Both the position numbers and the translations under genes were made by a program. Under the pieces are notes generated by a model that made no database searches, was not told the DNA's origin, and worked only from the letters and a program-made list of their open reading frames with translations. From an uncultured Vicinamibacterales bacterium (GTDB taxonomy: Bacteria > Acidobacteriota > Vicinamibacteria > Vicinamibacterales > UBA8438), in assembly GCA_958295905.1 (NCBI GenBank), contig OY282382.1, positions 186,001 through 250,000 on the forward strand: a stretch of 64,000 nucleotides of DNA, in the 5' to 3' direction. Below, in pieces: positions 52,459 to 60,377 of this stretch (its first letter is position 1; the number at the start of each line of letters is the position of its first letter).

Positions 52459-52517
52459 TCCCTACATCCTGGGCGGTGGCATCGGCATGACTCCCGCGCC
52501 ACTTCGCGGGCCGCCGG

Positions 52518-53348
52518 TCAGGATGCGGCGATCTCCGCGACGACCTTCTCCGCCTGGGGCAGGCTGAACCCGCACGCGGAGTCGTTGATACGGCACTGCG
52601 CGAGGGTGAGCTGGCACCCGCAGGTGCAGTTCTCTTCGTTCAGCCGCTGCAGCGCGGTGACCCGCTGCTCGGGGGTCAGCACGGTCAGATCGAGGCCCGG
52701 GATCTCCGTGGCGTGGGCGGCGTTGACGAGGCGGCCGTGGCGGTCCTCCTCGACGAGGTCGACCCGGATGTCAGGGTCGATGGCGGCGAGGAAACGGGCC
52801 TCTTGCTCGAGGATCCCCGGGTTGACGAGCCCGACGTGGGTTCGCACCACCCGGAGGTCGGGATCGATCATGAACGAGGTGGGCAGGGCCATCACGCCGG
52901 GAAACGCCCGGTCGAGCTCGGGCGTGGTCATCACGATGGGGTAATTGATGCCGAACTGGTCCGCGAAGCGCTCGACGAGCTGCACCGGCCCTTCGTCCTC
53001 CGACACGCCGATGATCCGGAGCTCGTCGGGATAGCGTTCCTGCAGCTTGATCAGGTCGGGGATCTCGGCCCGGCACGGCCCGCACCACGTCGCCCAGAAG
53101 TTGACGAGGGTGACCTTCCCCCGCAGGTCCTCGCTGGTGATGGTCCGTCCGTCGAGGGTCTGCAGGGTCAGCTCGGGAAGCGCGGCGGGATCGGCCACGA
53201 GCTGAATCGTGCCGGGCCGCTCGTCGAACACGGCGCCCGGACTTCCGCCGGCCGCCTCCCCTCCCGGCTCGCCGGGCGCTCCGCACCCGACCATCACCGC
53301 GACCGCCACCACCGGAACGACGCCGAAGAAACGGCTGCTTGTGCTCAT
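52518..53348 (-). CDS. TlpA-type thioredoxin lipoprotein with extra Cys-rich C-terminus
   Basis: 276 residues. The lipobox VAVMVGCG places the lipid on Cys22. The thioredoxin domain has DLRGKVTLVNFWATWCGPCR (WCGPC at 88-92) and the cis-proline motif ALPTSFMIDPDLRVVR. It works as a periplasmic disulfide reductase, for example in cytochrome c assembly. The last 45 residues add a second module, ENCTCGCQLTLAQCRINDSA and CGFSLPQAEKVVAE, with five cysteines. That module is seen at the end of some TlpA-like proteins from Acidobacteria; its metal or redox role is unknown. ATG 53348 fits the signal. Confidence 0.85.
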   Translation of the reverse strand: MSTSSRFFGVVPVVAVAVMVGCGAPGEPGGEAAGGSPGAVFDERPGTIQLVADPAALPELTLQTLDGRTITSEDLRGKVTLVNFWATWCGPCRAEIPDLIKLQERYPDELRIIGVSEDEGPVQLVERFADQFGINYPIVMTTPELDRAFPGVMALPTSFMIDPDLRVVRTHVGLVNPGILEQEARFLAAIDPDIRVDLVEEDRHGRLVNAAHATEIPGLDLTVLTPEQRVTALQRLNEENCTCGCQLTLAQCRINDSACGFSLPQAEKVVAEIAAS

Positions 53349-53380
53349 GAAGCTCTCCCCGCGCCGGCGTCGATCGGCTG

Positions 53381-53470
53381 GCCCGGAATCGTCGCGCTGC
53401 GGCCTCCGATTGCCGCCCAACCAACCCTCCAGGAGTCCGCGCCGTTCTACGGCGCAGACTCCCGGCTCGG
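53381..53470. repeat. R2 repeat upstream of the TlpA gene
   Basis: Carries the hairpin AGTC-C-GCGCCGT-TCT-ACGGCGC-A-GACT at 53434-53460 and the block CGGCCTCCGATTGCCGCCC. The remainder of 53471-53773 has nothing I recognise. Confidence 0.6.
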
Positions 53471-53773
53471 AAACCATCGCCCGGCGGTTCCGCCCTCGAT
53501 CCGGTCAATCCACCGGAGCCCATGCCGATCCGGGCGGGGACGCCCGGCCCGGACATCGCCGGCGGCTCCGCCCGCCGACCAACCTGGGGCGCCCGCACCG
53601 CTTCGGCGGCGCAAACTCCCTGGCGCGTATTGTAGCGGGTATTGGCCGGCGGCGGTGTCGGTCATGGCCGGCTTGGTGGATGCGTCGGGCCGCCGCCGAT
53701 GAGAGCCCGGTATCGCGCCGATCACGGTGCGCCGACGCGCGATTCGTCGACCGACGCCGGGGACGGAGCGCCG

Positions 53774-55138
53774 TCAGTATCCCATCCGGACCGCGAGCAT
53801 CAACGCGGCAATCGCCACCAGATACAGTTTCACCAGCAGGGGGCCGACGAACCGCAGCCAGCGCTCGTAGGGGATCCGGGCGAGGGCGAGCATCCCCATC
53901 AGCACGGCGTTGGTGGGCACCACCATGTTGGTGAACCCGTCGCCGAACTGATACGCAAGCACCGCCGTCTGCCGGGTCAGTCCGGTCAGGTCGGCGAGCG
54001 GCGCCATGATCGGCATGGTGACGTAGGCCTGGCCCGAGCCGGACGGGATGAACAGGTTGCACACGGTCTGGACCGCGAGCATGCCGACGGCCGCGGCTTG
54101 GCCCGGCAGCGCCTGCAGCGGCGTCGCGAGGCCGTTGATGATCGTGTCGATGACCCGGCCCTCGGTCAGAACCACCTGTATCGTGCGGGCAAAGCCGACG
54201 ATGACGGCGGTGGAGACCAGCTCGGCCGCGCCGGCCTGAAAAGCCGCGGCGACCCGGTTCGGGGCGAGGCGCGCGATCGCCGCCGCGGCGACGGCCATGC
54301 CCAGGAACACCGCGGTCAGCTCGGTCAGGTACCACTCGCGGGCGCTCGCGCCGTAGACGAAGAGCGACACCCCGGCCACGAACACCGCCACCACCCCCGC
54401 CCGCGCCGGGGTCAGCCGAACGTCGGCGGGCAGCTCGAACCCGCCGGCGTACGAGACGTCTTCGACCAGGCTCCGCGACGGCTCCGCCTGCACGCGGCGC
54501 GCGTAGCGCAGGATGTGGTCGATCCCGACGGCGAGGCAGACCGCCAGCAGCAGCCACCGCACCGCTTGGCCGGACGTCGGCTCGACCCCCGCGATGTCTT
54601 GGGCGATCAGCACCGTGAACGGGTTGATGGCGGCGCAGGCGTAGCCCACCCCGGCCCCGACGTAGACGATCCCCAGGGCCACGACGGCATCCATGCGGAG
54701 GGCCAGGCACATCGTGACGAGCAGGGGCACGAACGGCATGTACTCTTCCGCCATGCCGACGGTCGACGACCCCACCGCGAACAGGGTGACCATGCCGACG
54801 GCGAGCAGCGCCGGGTTGCCGCCCAGGCGCGCGATGGCCAGCCCGATCAGGGCGTCGACCGCCCCGGTGGCGCGCAGCACCCCGAACACGCCGCCGACGA
54901 TGAGGATGAAGAAGATGACGTCGGCGGCGTCCGCCAGGCCCGCGGGCACCGCGGTCAGGAACGTGAAGAACGGCAGCGGCTCGGCTTCGACCGCGCCGTA
55001 GGTGCCGCGGATCACTCGGCGGCCCTCCCGCTCGAACTCGCCGGCCGGGAGCACGTAGGACGCGGCCTGCGCCAGCAGGATCAGCCCGCCGATGAGCACC
55101 AGGGCGTCGGGGAACCGCCGGGGAGGACGTTCGGTCAT
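53774..55138 (-). CDS. YfcC-family (DcuC-like) transporter
   Basis: 454 residues with about 12 membrane helices. It begins with the typical FPDALVLIGGLILLAQAASY and VLPAGEFEREGRRVIRGTY, has LFAVGSSTVGMAEEYMPFVP, YACAAINPFTVLIAQDIAGV, and the hallmark LFIPSGSGQAYVTMPIMAPL near the end, followed by QFGDGFTNMVVPTNAVLMGM. The family (PF03606) carries C4-dicarboxylates, arginine/ornithine or other amino acids; the substrate is unknown here. No operon partner is obvious. Confidence 0.87.
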   Translation of the reverse strand: MTERPPRRFPDALVLIGGLILLAQAASYVLPAGEFEREGRRVIRGTYGAVEAEPLPFFTFLTAVPAGLADAADVIFFILIVGGVFGVLRATGAVDALIGLAIARLGGNPALLAVGMVTLFAVGSSTVGMAEEYMPFVPLLVTMCLALRMDAVVALGIVYVGAGVGYACAAINPFTVLIAQDIAGVEPTSGQAVRWLLLAVCLAVGIDHILRYARRVQAEPSRSLVEDVSYAGGFELPADVRLTPARAGVVAVFVAGVSLFVYGASAREWYLTELTAVFLGMAVAAAAIARLAPNRVAAAFQAGAAELVSTAVIVGFARTIQVVLTEGRVIDTIINGLATPLQALPGQAAAVGMLAVQTVCNLFIPSGSGQAYVTMPIMAPLADLTGLTRQTAVLAYQFGDGFTNMVVPTNAVLMGMLALARIPYERWLRFVGPLLVKLYLVAIAALMLAVRMGY

Positions 55139-55150
55139 CTCACCGCGCGG

Positions 55151-55320
55151 GGTCGTCGGACACCCGGACCGGTCTGCTCGACAGGCTGCGGGCCGACCAT
55201 ACCCTCGTCAGGTCTCATCGCGTCGGGTCGTCGGACACCCTCGACTTTCTTGCCCCCGTCCGGAATCGGGATGGATCCCTCGTCAGGTCTCATCGCGTCG
55301 GGTCGTCGGACACCCGGACC
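55151..55320. repeat. 75-bp tandem duplication of the reductase gene's 3' end
   Basis: The segment GGTCGTCGGACACCC starts at 55151, 55226 and 55301, exactly 75 bp apart, and the 39 bases at 55202-55240 are identical to 55277-55315. The third unit contains the last codons and stop of the reductase gene ending at 55290, so the earlier units are copies of its tail. Confidence 0.75.
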
Positions 55321-56324
55321 AGGAGCTTGCCGAAGTTCTCGCCGCGCAGCAGCCCCAGGAACGCCCCCACCGCGTTGTCGAGCCCGTCGACGACGTCCTC
55401 GCGGTACTTCAGGGTGCCCGACCGTATCCAGCCGCCCACGTCCCGCCGGAAGTCGGGCTCGAGGTGCGCGTGGTCGAACACGATGAAGCCGCGGATCATC
55501 AGGCGCCGGACCAGGGCCAGCCCCATCAACTGGGGAATCCGGTCGGGACCGTCCGGCAGCGACGTCGCGTTGTAGCTGGCGATGCGCCCGCACACCGGCA
55601 CCCGCGCGAAGGAGTTGAGCTGGCCCAGCACCGCATCGAACACCTTGCCGCCCACGTTTTCGAAGTACAGATCGATGCCGTCCGGGCAGGCCGCCTTCAG
55701 GTCGTCGGCCAGGGTGTCGCTGCGGTGGCTGACGCACGCGTCGAAGCCGAGCTCGTCCACAACGTAGTCGCACTTCTTCCGCGCCCCCGCGACCCCCACC
55801 ACCCGGTGCCCCTTGATCTTCGCAATCTGCCCCGCCACCGCGCCCACCGCCCCGGACGCGGCCGACACCACGACCACGTCGCCGGCCTTCAGCTCGCCGA
55901 CCTCGAGGAGGCCGACGTAGGCGGTGAGGCCCGGCATGCCGAGCACCCCGAGGGCGGTCGAGATGGGGGCGGCCCCGGGGTCCAGCTTGCGGACGCCGTG
56001 GCCGTCCGAGAGGCCGTACTCCTGCCATCCGGCGCCCGCGAGCACGAGGTCGCCCTCGGCGAACCCGCCGTGGCGCGACGCCGCCACCTGCCCCACCGTT
56101 CCGCCGGTCATGACGCCGCCGAGCTCCGCCGGTGCCGCGTAGGACGGCCCGGCGTTCATGCGGCCCCGCATGTAGGGGTCGAGCGAGAGGTAGATCGTGC
56201 GGATGAGCAGTTCGCCCGCGCCCGGCTCGGGGACCGGCGTCTCGACCAGCCGGAAGTCGGCCTCGGACGGGAACCCCTCGGGACGAGCGCGCAACTGGAT
56301 CTGACGGTTGATGCGGGTCGACAT
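55290..56324 (-). CDS. NADP-dependent MDR oxidoreductase (prostaglandin reductase/CurA-like)
   Basis: 344-residue zinc-free medium-chain reductase. It starts with NRQIQLRARPEGFPSEADFR and contains the family motif TIYLSLDPYMRGRMN. The nucleotide site is VVVVSAASGAVGAVAGQIAK, with VVGVAGARKKCDYVVDELGF and DLYFENVGGKVFDAVLGQL. Relatives (curcumin reductase, 2-alkenal reductase, PTGR) reduce the double bond of enals and enones. ATG 56324 fits the family start; a GTG three codons earlier is possible. A short interrupted frame lies just upstream on the same strand. Confidence 0.88.
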   Translation of the reverse strand: MSTRINRQIQLRARPEGFPSEADFRLVETPVPEPGAGELLIRTIYLSLDPYMRGRMNAGPSYAAPAELGGVMTGGTVGQVAASRHGGFAEGDLVLAGAGWQEYGLSDGHGVRKLDPGAAPISTALGVLGMPGLTAYVGLLEVGELKAGDVVVVSAASGAVGAVAGQIAKIKGHRVVGVAGARKKCDYVVDELGFDACVSHRSDTLADDLKAACPDGIDLYFENVGGKVFDAVLGQLNSFARVPVCGRIASYNATSLPDGPDRIPQLMGLALVRRLMIRGFIVFDHAHLEPDFRRDVGGWIRSGTLKYREDVVDGLDNAVGAFLGLLRGENFGKLLVRVSDDPTR

Positions 56325-56332
56325 TACGCTCA

Positions 56333-56699
56333 CTAGTGTCCCACAATTTGGCTGACGAGGCACCACCCCAGACCGACGAAACCAGGGGCATCCCACGCTG
56401 ACTGCGCGTGACGGCCCGCCCCCGATTCGAGGGGTCGCCACCGTCTTGCCGACCGGTCGGCGCCGCGTGAGACCCACGATTCCGCGCGTCCGGAGCCCCA
56501 GGGCCCCGCCACAATTCCGCCTGCGCACGGCGGTGGCGGAGCGTGGGATGGTCCTGCCGACGAAACATGCAGGTCTTGTGTGATCGCTGACACCGTGGTC
56601 CGTCCACCACGGCGAATACAACACGATCAAACTTGACTCATCAACTATGAAGATCTCGGCCCCGCTCAAGGAGTCCAGCGCGTCGCCACGAATAAACAT
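56333..56699 (-). pseudogene. 60-codon open frame split by MITE copy D
   Basis: From ATG 56699 the frame runs MFIRGDALDSLSGAEIFIVD, ESSLIVLYSPWWTDHGVSDH, TRPACFVG and meets the element. Removing the 174-bp element plus one 10-bp duplication restores an exact frame ending GWCLVSQIVGH and stop at 56333, 60 codons plus stop in all. No family is recognised. It is less GC-rich than the surroundings. It may be a real small gene inactivated by the insertion or a chance frame. Confidence 0.4.
56383..56556 (+). mobile_element. MITE-like element, copy D
   Basis: 174-bp copy with the clearest ends: 56383-56399 and the complement of 56540-56556 match at 15 of 17 bases. It is flanked by a perfect 10-bp target duplication, CCGACGAAAC, at 56373-56382 and 56557-56566. 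It has no coding capacity. The rest of the 608-bp gap 56325-56932 contains only the split frame and the putative promoter of the methyltransferase gene. Confidence 0.92.
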
Positions 56700-56877
56700 T
56701 AGGATTTCCAGGAACTTGTCCCGAGGCCGCGGGGCTGGCGGGCGGCGCTGTTTCAGGAGCGTGGACCGGGTGGAGGAATCGGCTGACGGGGCGGCCGTTG
56801 ACGCTGACCCGCGTGAACCGGTGGATAGCCTGTCCCACCGTATCGCCCGGCCGCCCTCCCGTCCTGCCTCCGACGGC

Positions 56878-56883
56878 TACAAT
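56878..56883 (+). promoter_or_regulatory. Possible -10 box of the methyltransferase gene
   Basis: TACAAT 49 nt before ATG 56933; no good -35 is visible. Confidence 0.3.
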
Positions 56884-56932
56884 AGGACTGCACACTCTCC
56901 ACGGATGACCGCGCAACGAACCTCGACCGGCC

Positions 56933-59900
56933 ATGCCCCAACCGAATCGTGAAGCCCCCGGCCCCGATCGGAACCTCGACCGGCTGCGCGTCCTGCTGCG
57001 CGGGATGTTCCAGCTCGACCGCGGCGACCTCGACTTCGGGCTGTATCGCATCATGAACCTGAAATCGGCCGAGATCGTGTCGTTCCTCGACAACGATCTC
57101 CTGCCGCAGGTCAAGGAGAAGCTGCAGCTCACCGGCGACGAGGAACGCGCCCGTCTGCAGAAGGCGCTGGAAGACGCCCGGGAGACCGCAACAGAGCTCG
57201 GCGTCGACCCCGACAGGAACCCGCCGCCGAAGATCGCCGAGTTGAACCGCCGGCTCGACGAGATGCAGAAGGATGCAGACACCGAGGCCGATGTCTACAA
57301 CCATCTCGCCAACTTCTTCGGCCGCTACTACTCCGAAGGCGACTTCATCTCCCAGCGGCGCTACTCCAGCGGCGGCCGCTCCGCCTACCTCATCCCCTAC
57401 GACGGCGAGGAGGTAAAGCTGCACTGGGCCAACGCCGACCAGTACTACGTCAAGACCACCGAGAACTACGCCTCCTACGTCTTCACCGTCGACTCGGGCC
57501 GGCCCCCGCGCCGCGTGCGCTTCGAGATCGCCGCCGCCGACAGCGAGAAGGACAACGTCAACGAGGCCAACGGCCGGCAGCGTCACTTCGTCATCGCCGC
57601 CGGCAAGGCCGCCGTCGCCGCCGACGGCCCCGACCTCACCGTCCGTTTCGAGCACCGGCCCCTGACCGAAGCGGAAAAAGAAAGGTGGCCCGGCAACGGC
57701 GCCACCCAACAGGGGCGAATCAACGACACGAACGCCGACCGCATCCGCCGCTTGCTCGATCCCGACTGGCGCGTCCTGCTGGCGTCGCCGGCCCCGACGG
57801 CGGCCGCCCCCGAGCGCACGCTGCTCGGCAAGCACCTCGACCGCTACGCTGCGAAGAACACCTTCGACTACTTCGTCCACAAGGACCTCGGCGGCTTCCT
57901 TCGCCGCGAGCTCGACCTTTACCTGAACACCGACGTCCTGAATCTCGACGACCTGCACCGCGGCGACGCCGCCCGCCTCGACCGCGCCCTCGCCCGGGTT
58001 CGGGCCACGCGTCACGTCGGCCGCAAGATCATCGACTTCCTGGCCCAGCTCGAGGACTTCCAGAAGCGACTCTGGCTCAAGAAGAAGTTCGTGCTGGAAA
58101 CGAACTGGTGCGTCACCCTGGATCGGGTTCCCGAGACCCTCTACCCGGAGATCACCGCCAACGCCGCCCAGCGCCAAGAGTGGGTCGACCTCTATGCCGC
58201 CGACGAGATCACCGGCGACCTGACCAACGGCAACGTCCCGTGGAGCGATCCCCCGACGACCGACTTCCTGAAGGCGAACCCCTACCTGCTAGTCGACACG
58301 CGGCACTTCGACGGCGACTTCACCCACCGTCTGCTCGCGGCGCTCTCCGATGCGGGTCCACTCGACGAACAAACCGACGGCCTGTTGGTGCATAGCGAGA
58401 ACTTCCAGGCGTTGAACCTGCTGCACGCGCGCTATCGCGCGCAGGTGACGAGCATCTACGCCGACCCCCCGTACAACACCGCGTCCTCACCGATCCTGTA
58501 CAAGAACGACCTCAAGGACTCCTCGTGGCTGTCCTTGATGGACGACCGCCTGCGCCTCGGCCGCGAATTCCTCCAGAACGACGGAATCCTGTGCTGCGCC
58601 ATCGACGATGAAGAGGTCTGGCGCCTGCGCGCGCTGTTGCAGGCGGTGTTCCCCAAGGAAATCGGCGTGGCCCCCGTTCGTTCCACGCCGATCGGCCGTA
58701 CCTCCGTCGGCAAACTGTCTCCGACCCACGAGTACGCCTTGTTCCACGGCACCGCGAACGCCACGCCCGGACCGCTGATCAAAACGGCCAAGGAGAGGCG
58801 CAGATACCCCTTTTCCGATGAAGTCGGACGGTACGCCTGGCGCAACCTGATCCGGACAGGAACCAACGATCGGCGGGCCGACCGGCCCCAGTTGCACTAT
58901 CCGATTTTCGTCAGCCACGACAACACCCTGCGCATTCCCAGGATGGAATGGAACGAGCAAGGCTCGCATTACCGCATCCTGGATGAACCCCGCGGCGACG
59001 AGACCGCAGTGTGGCCCATAAAGGAACACGAAGGAACCTCGATCGAGAAGAACTGGGAACGCGGTTGGCAACGGGTTTCTCAAGAAGCCGGCGAGTACCG
59101 TGTGCAGCGGAACGCCAACAATTCGGGAGCCGAGGACGTCAGCATCCACTTCAAGCAGCGCATGGACGTGGAGTCTGTGCCCAAGACGTGGTGGGGCGAC
59201 AGCAAGTATGCGTCTTCCAACCACGGCGCGAGAGCCCTCAAGGATCTCTTCGCCGACAACCCCTTCGATTATCCGAAGTCCGTCGCGCTCGTGGAAGACT
59301 GCATCCGCGCATCCGGGGGCGCCGAGGCGGTGGGTGCTCGTATCCTCGACTTCTTCGCCGGCTCCGGCACCACGGGACACGCGGTCGTCAACCTCAACCG
59401 CGCGGACGGCGGGAGGCGACGTTACGTGCTCGTCGAAATGGGCGGCCACTTCGACACGATCATCCTGCCCCGCATGAAGAAGGTCATCCATTCGCCCGAT
59501 TGGAAGAACGGCAAGCCGGTTTCCCGCAAGGGCGTCTCGCAGTTGTTTCGATACCTCTGTCTCGAGTCCTACGAAGATGCGATGGACAGTCTCCATATCC
59601 AGCCGCCGGCCGACGACGACCAACTCCTGGCCGTCAACCAGGAATTGAACGAGGACTATCGTTTGCGGTACGCGCTCGGCGTCGAGACCGGCACCAGCTC
59701 ATGTCTCCTGGGCAAGGACTTCACGAATCCCTTCGCCTATACCCTCTCGGTCGTCCGCGACGGGGCGCGCCGCGACATCCTCGTCGATCTGCCGGAGACG
59801 TTCAACTATCTGATCGGTTTGCGCGTCGAATCCCGCCGCCGGGTTGACGGCCTGCTCACCATCACGGGCGCGGATGCGCAAGGACGCGTGTGCTTGATTC

Positions 59901-60118
59901 TCTGGCGCGACGTCCATAGCGTGGACGAAGCCGCACTGAACGCGTGGTTCAACAACAACCGAAGACGCTTCTCGAGGGCCGCCCTTGACATCATCTACGT
60001 CAATGGCGACCATACTCTGAACGCTACGCGGGAACGTACCGACACATGGACGGCGAGGGTCATTGAACCTGTTTTTCGCCAACTAATGTTCGGAGAGCCA
60101 CTGGATGACCCTGCGTGA
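56933..60118 (+). CDS. Type III-like site-specific DNA methyltransferase (Mod)
   Basis: 1061-residue adenine or cytosine-N4 methyltransferase of the beta class, in which motif IV precedes motif I. Motif IV is SIYADPPYNTASSPILYKN (about 510) and the SAM motif ILDFFAGSGTTGHAVVNLNR (about 805). About 450 residues precede the catalytic part, with phrases typical of large defence methylases (KNTFDYFVHKDLGGFLRREL, NWCVTLDRVPETLYPEI), and ~200 residues follow. It modifies the host DNA and specifies the site for the restriction partner. The restriction helicase gene follows on the same strand. Confidence 0.9.
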   Translation: MPQPNREAPGPDRNLDRLRVLLRGMFQLDRGDLDFGLYRIMNLKSAEIVSFLDNDLLPQVKEKLQLTGDEERARLQKALEDARETATELGVDPDRNPPPKIAELNRRLDEMQKDADTEADVYNHLANFFGRYYSEGDFISQRRYSSGGRSAYLIPYDGEEVKLHWANADQYYVKTTENYASYVFTVDSGRPPRRVRFEIAAADSEKDNVNEANGRQRHFVIAAGKAAVAADGPDLTVRFEHRPLTEAEKERWPGNGATQQGRINDTNADRIRRLLDPDWRVLLASPAPTAAAPERTLLGKHLDRYAAKNTFDYFVHKDLGGFLRRELDLYLNTDVLNLDDLHRGDAARLDRALARVRATRHVGRKIIDFLAQLEDFQKRLWLKKKFVLETNWCVTLDRVPETLYPEITANAAQRQEWVDLYAADEITGDLTNGNVPWSDPPTTDFLKANPYLLVDTRHFDGDFTHRLLAALSDAGPLDEQTDGLLVHSENFQALNLLHARYRAQVTSIYADPPYNTASSPILYKNDLKDSSWLSLMDDRLRLGREFLQNDGILCCAIDDEEVWRLRALLQAVFPKEIGVAPVRSTPIGRTSVGKLSPTHEYALFHGTANATPGPLIKTAKERRRYPFSDEVGRYAWRNLIRTGTNDRRADRPQLHYPIFVSHDNTLRIPRMEWNEQGSHYRILDEPRGDETAVWPIKEHEGTSIEKNWERGWQRVSQEAGEYRVQRNANNSGAEDVSIHFKQRMDVESVPKTWWGDSKYASSNHGARALKDLFADNPFDYPKSVALVEDCIRASGGAEAVGARILDFFAGSGTTGHAVVNLNRADGGRRRYVLVEMGGHFDTIILPRMKKVIHSPDWKNGKPVSRKGVSQLFRYLCLESYEDAMDSLHIQPPADDDQLLAVNQELNEDYRLRYALGVETGTSSCLLGKDFTNPFAYTLSVVRDGARRDILVDLPETFNYLIGLRVESRRRVDGLLTITGADAQGRVCLILWRDVHSVDEAALNAWFNNNRRRFSRAALDIIYVNGDHTLNATRERTDTWTARVIEPVFRQLMFGEPLDDPA

Positions 60119-60377
60119 TGACCTGACCCGCGCTGTAGATGGCCTTGATCAGTCCGCGGTATACGCGCGAGTCTCTTTCCGCCGGCTCGTGCGAAACGAT
60201 AACTCGAAGTCACAGGATACCTCTTTCGATGCGGTCGCGTCTAAAGACCACGGCTTGGACCCTGGACAATCGGCTTGTCCTGCACGCCTTCATGTGCCGG
60301 GAGTTCGGCTATCTCACCGTGGAGGACATGTTCGAAGAGTTGCGGGGTGTGGTGCCGGCCTTCGCGGTGGCGGGTGA
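60105..60377 (+). CDS. Possible small overlapping frame between Mod and Res
   Basis: An ATG inside the stop region of the methyltransferase gene (overlap 14 bp) opens a 90-codon frame starting MTLRDDLTRAVDGLDQSAVY. Its end overlaps the first 50 codons of the Res gene in another frame. It could be a translational bridge to Res, the remnant of an original Res N-terminus, or noise. The second half has the look of an antisense or shifted reading of Res, so only the first ~45 codons deserve attention. Confidence 0.25.
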   Translation: MTLRDDLTRAVDGLDQSAVYARVSFRRLVRNDNSKSQDTSFDAVASKDHGLDPGQSACPARLHVPGVRLSHRGGHVRRVAGCGAGLRGGG

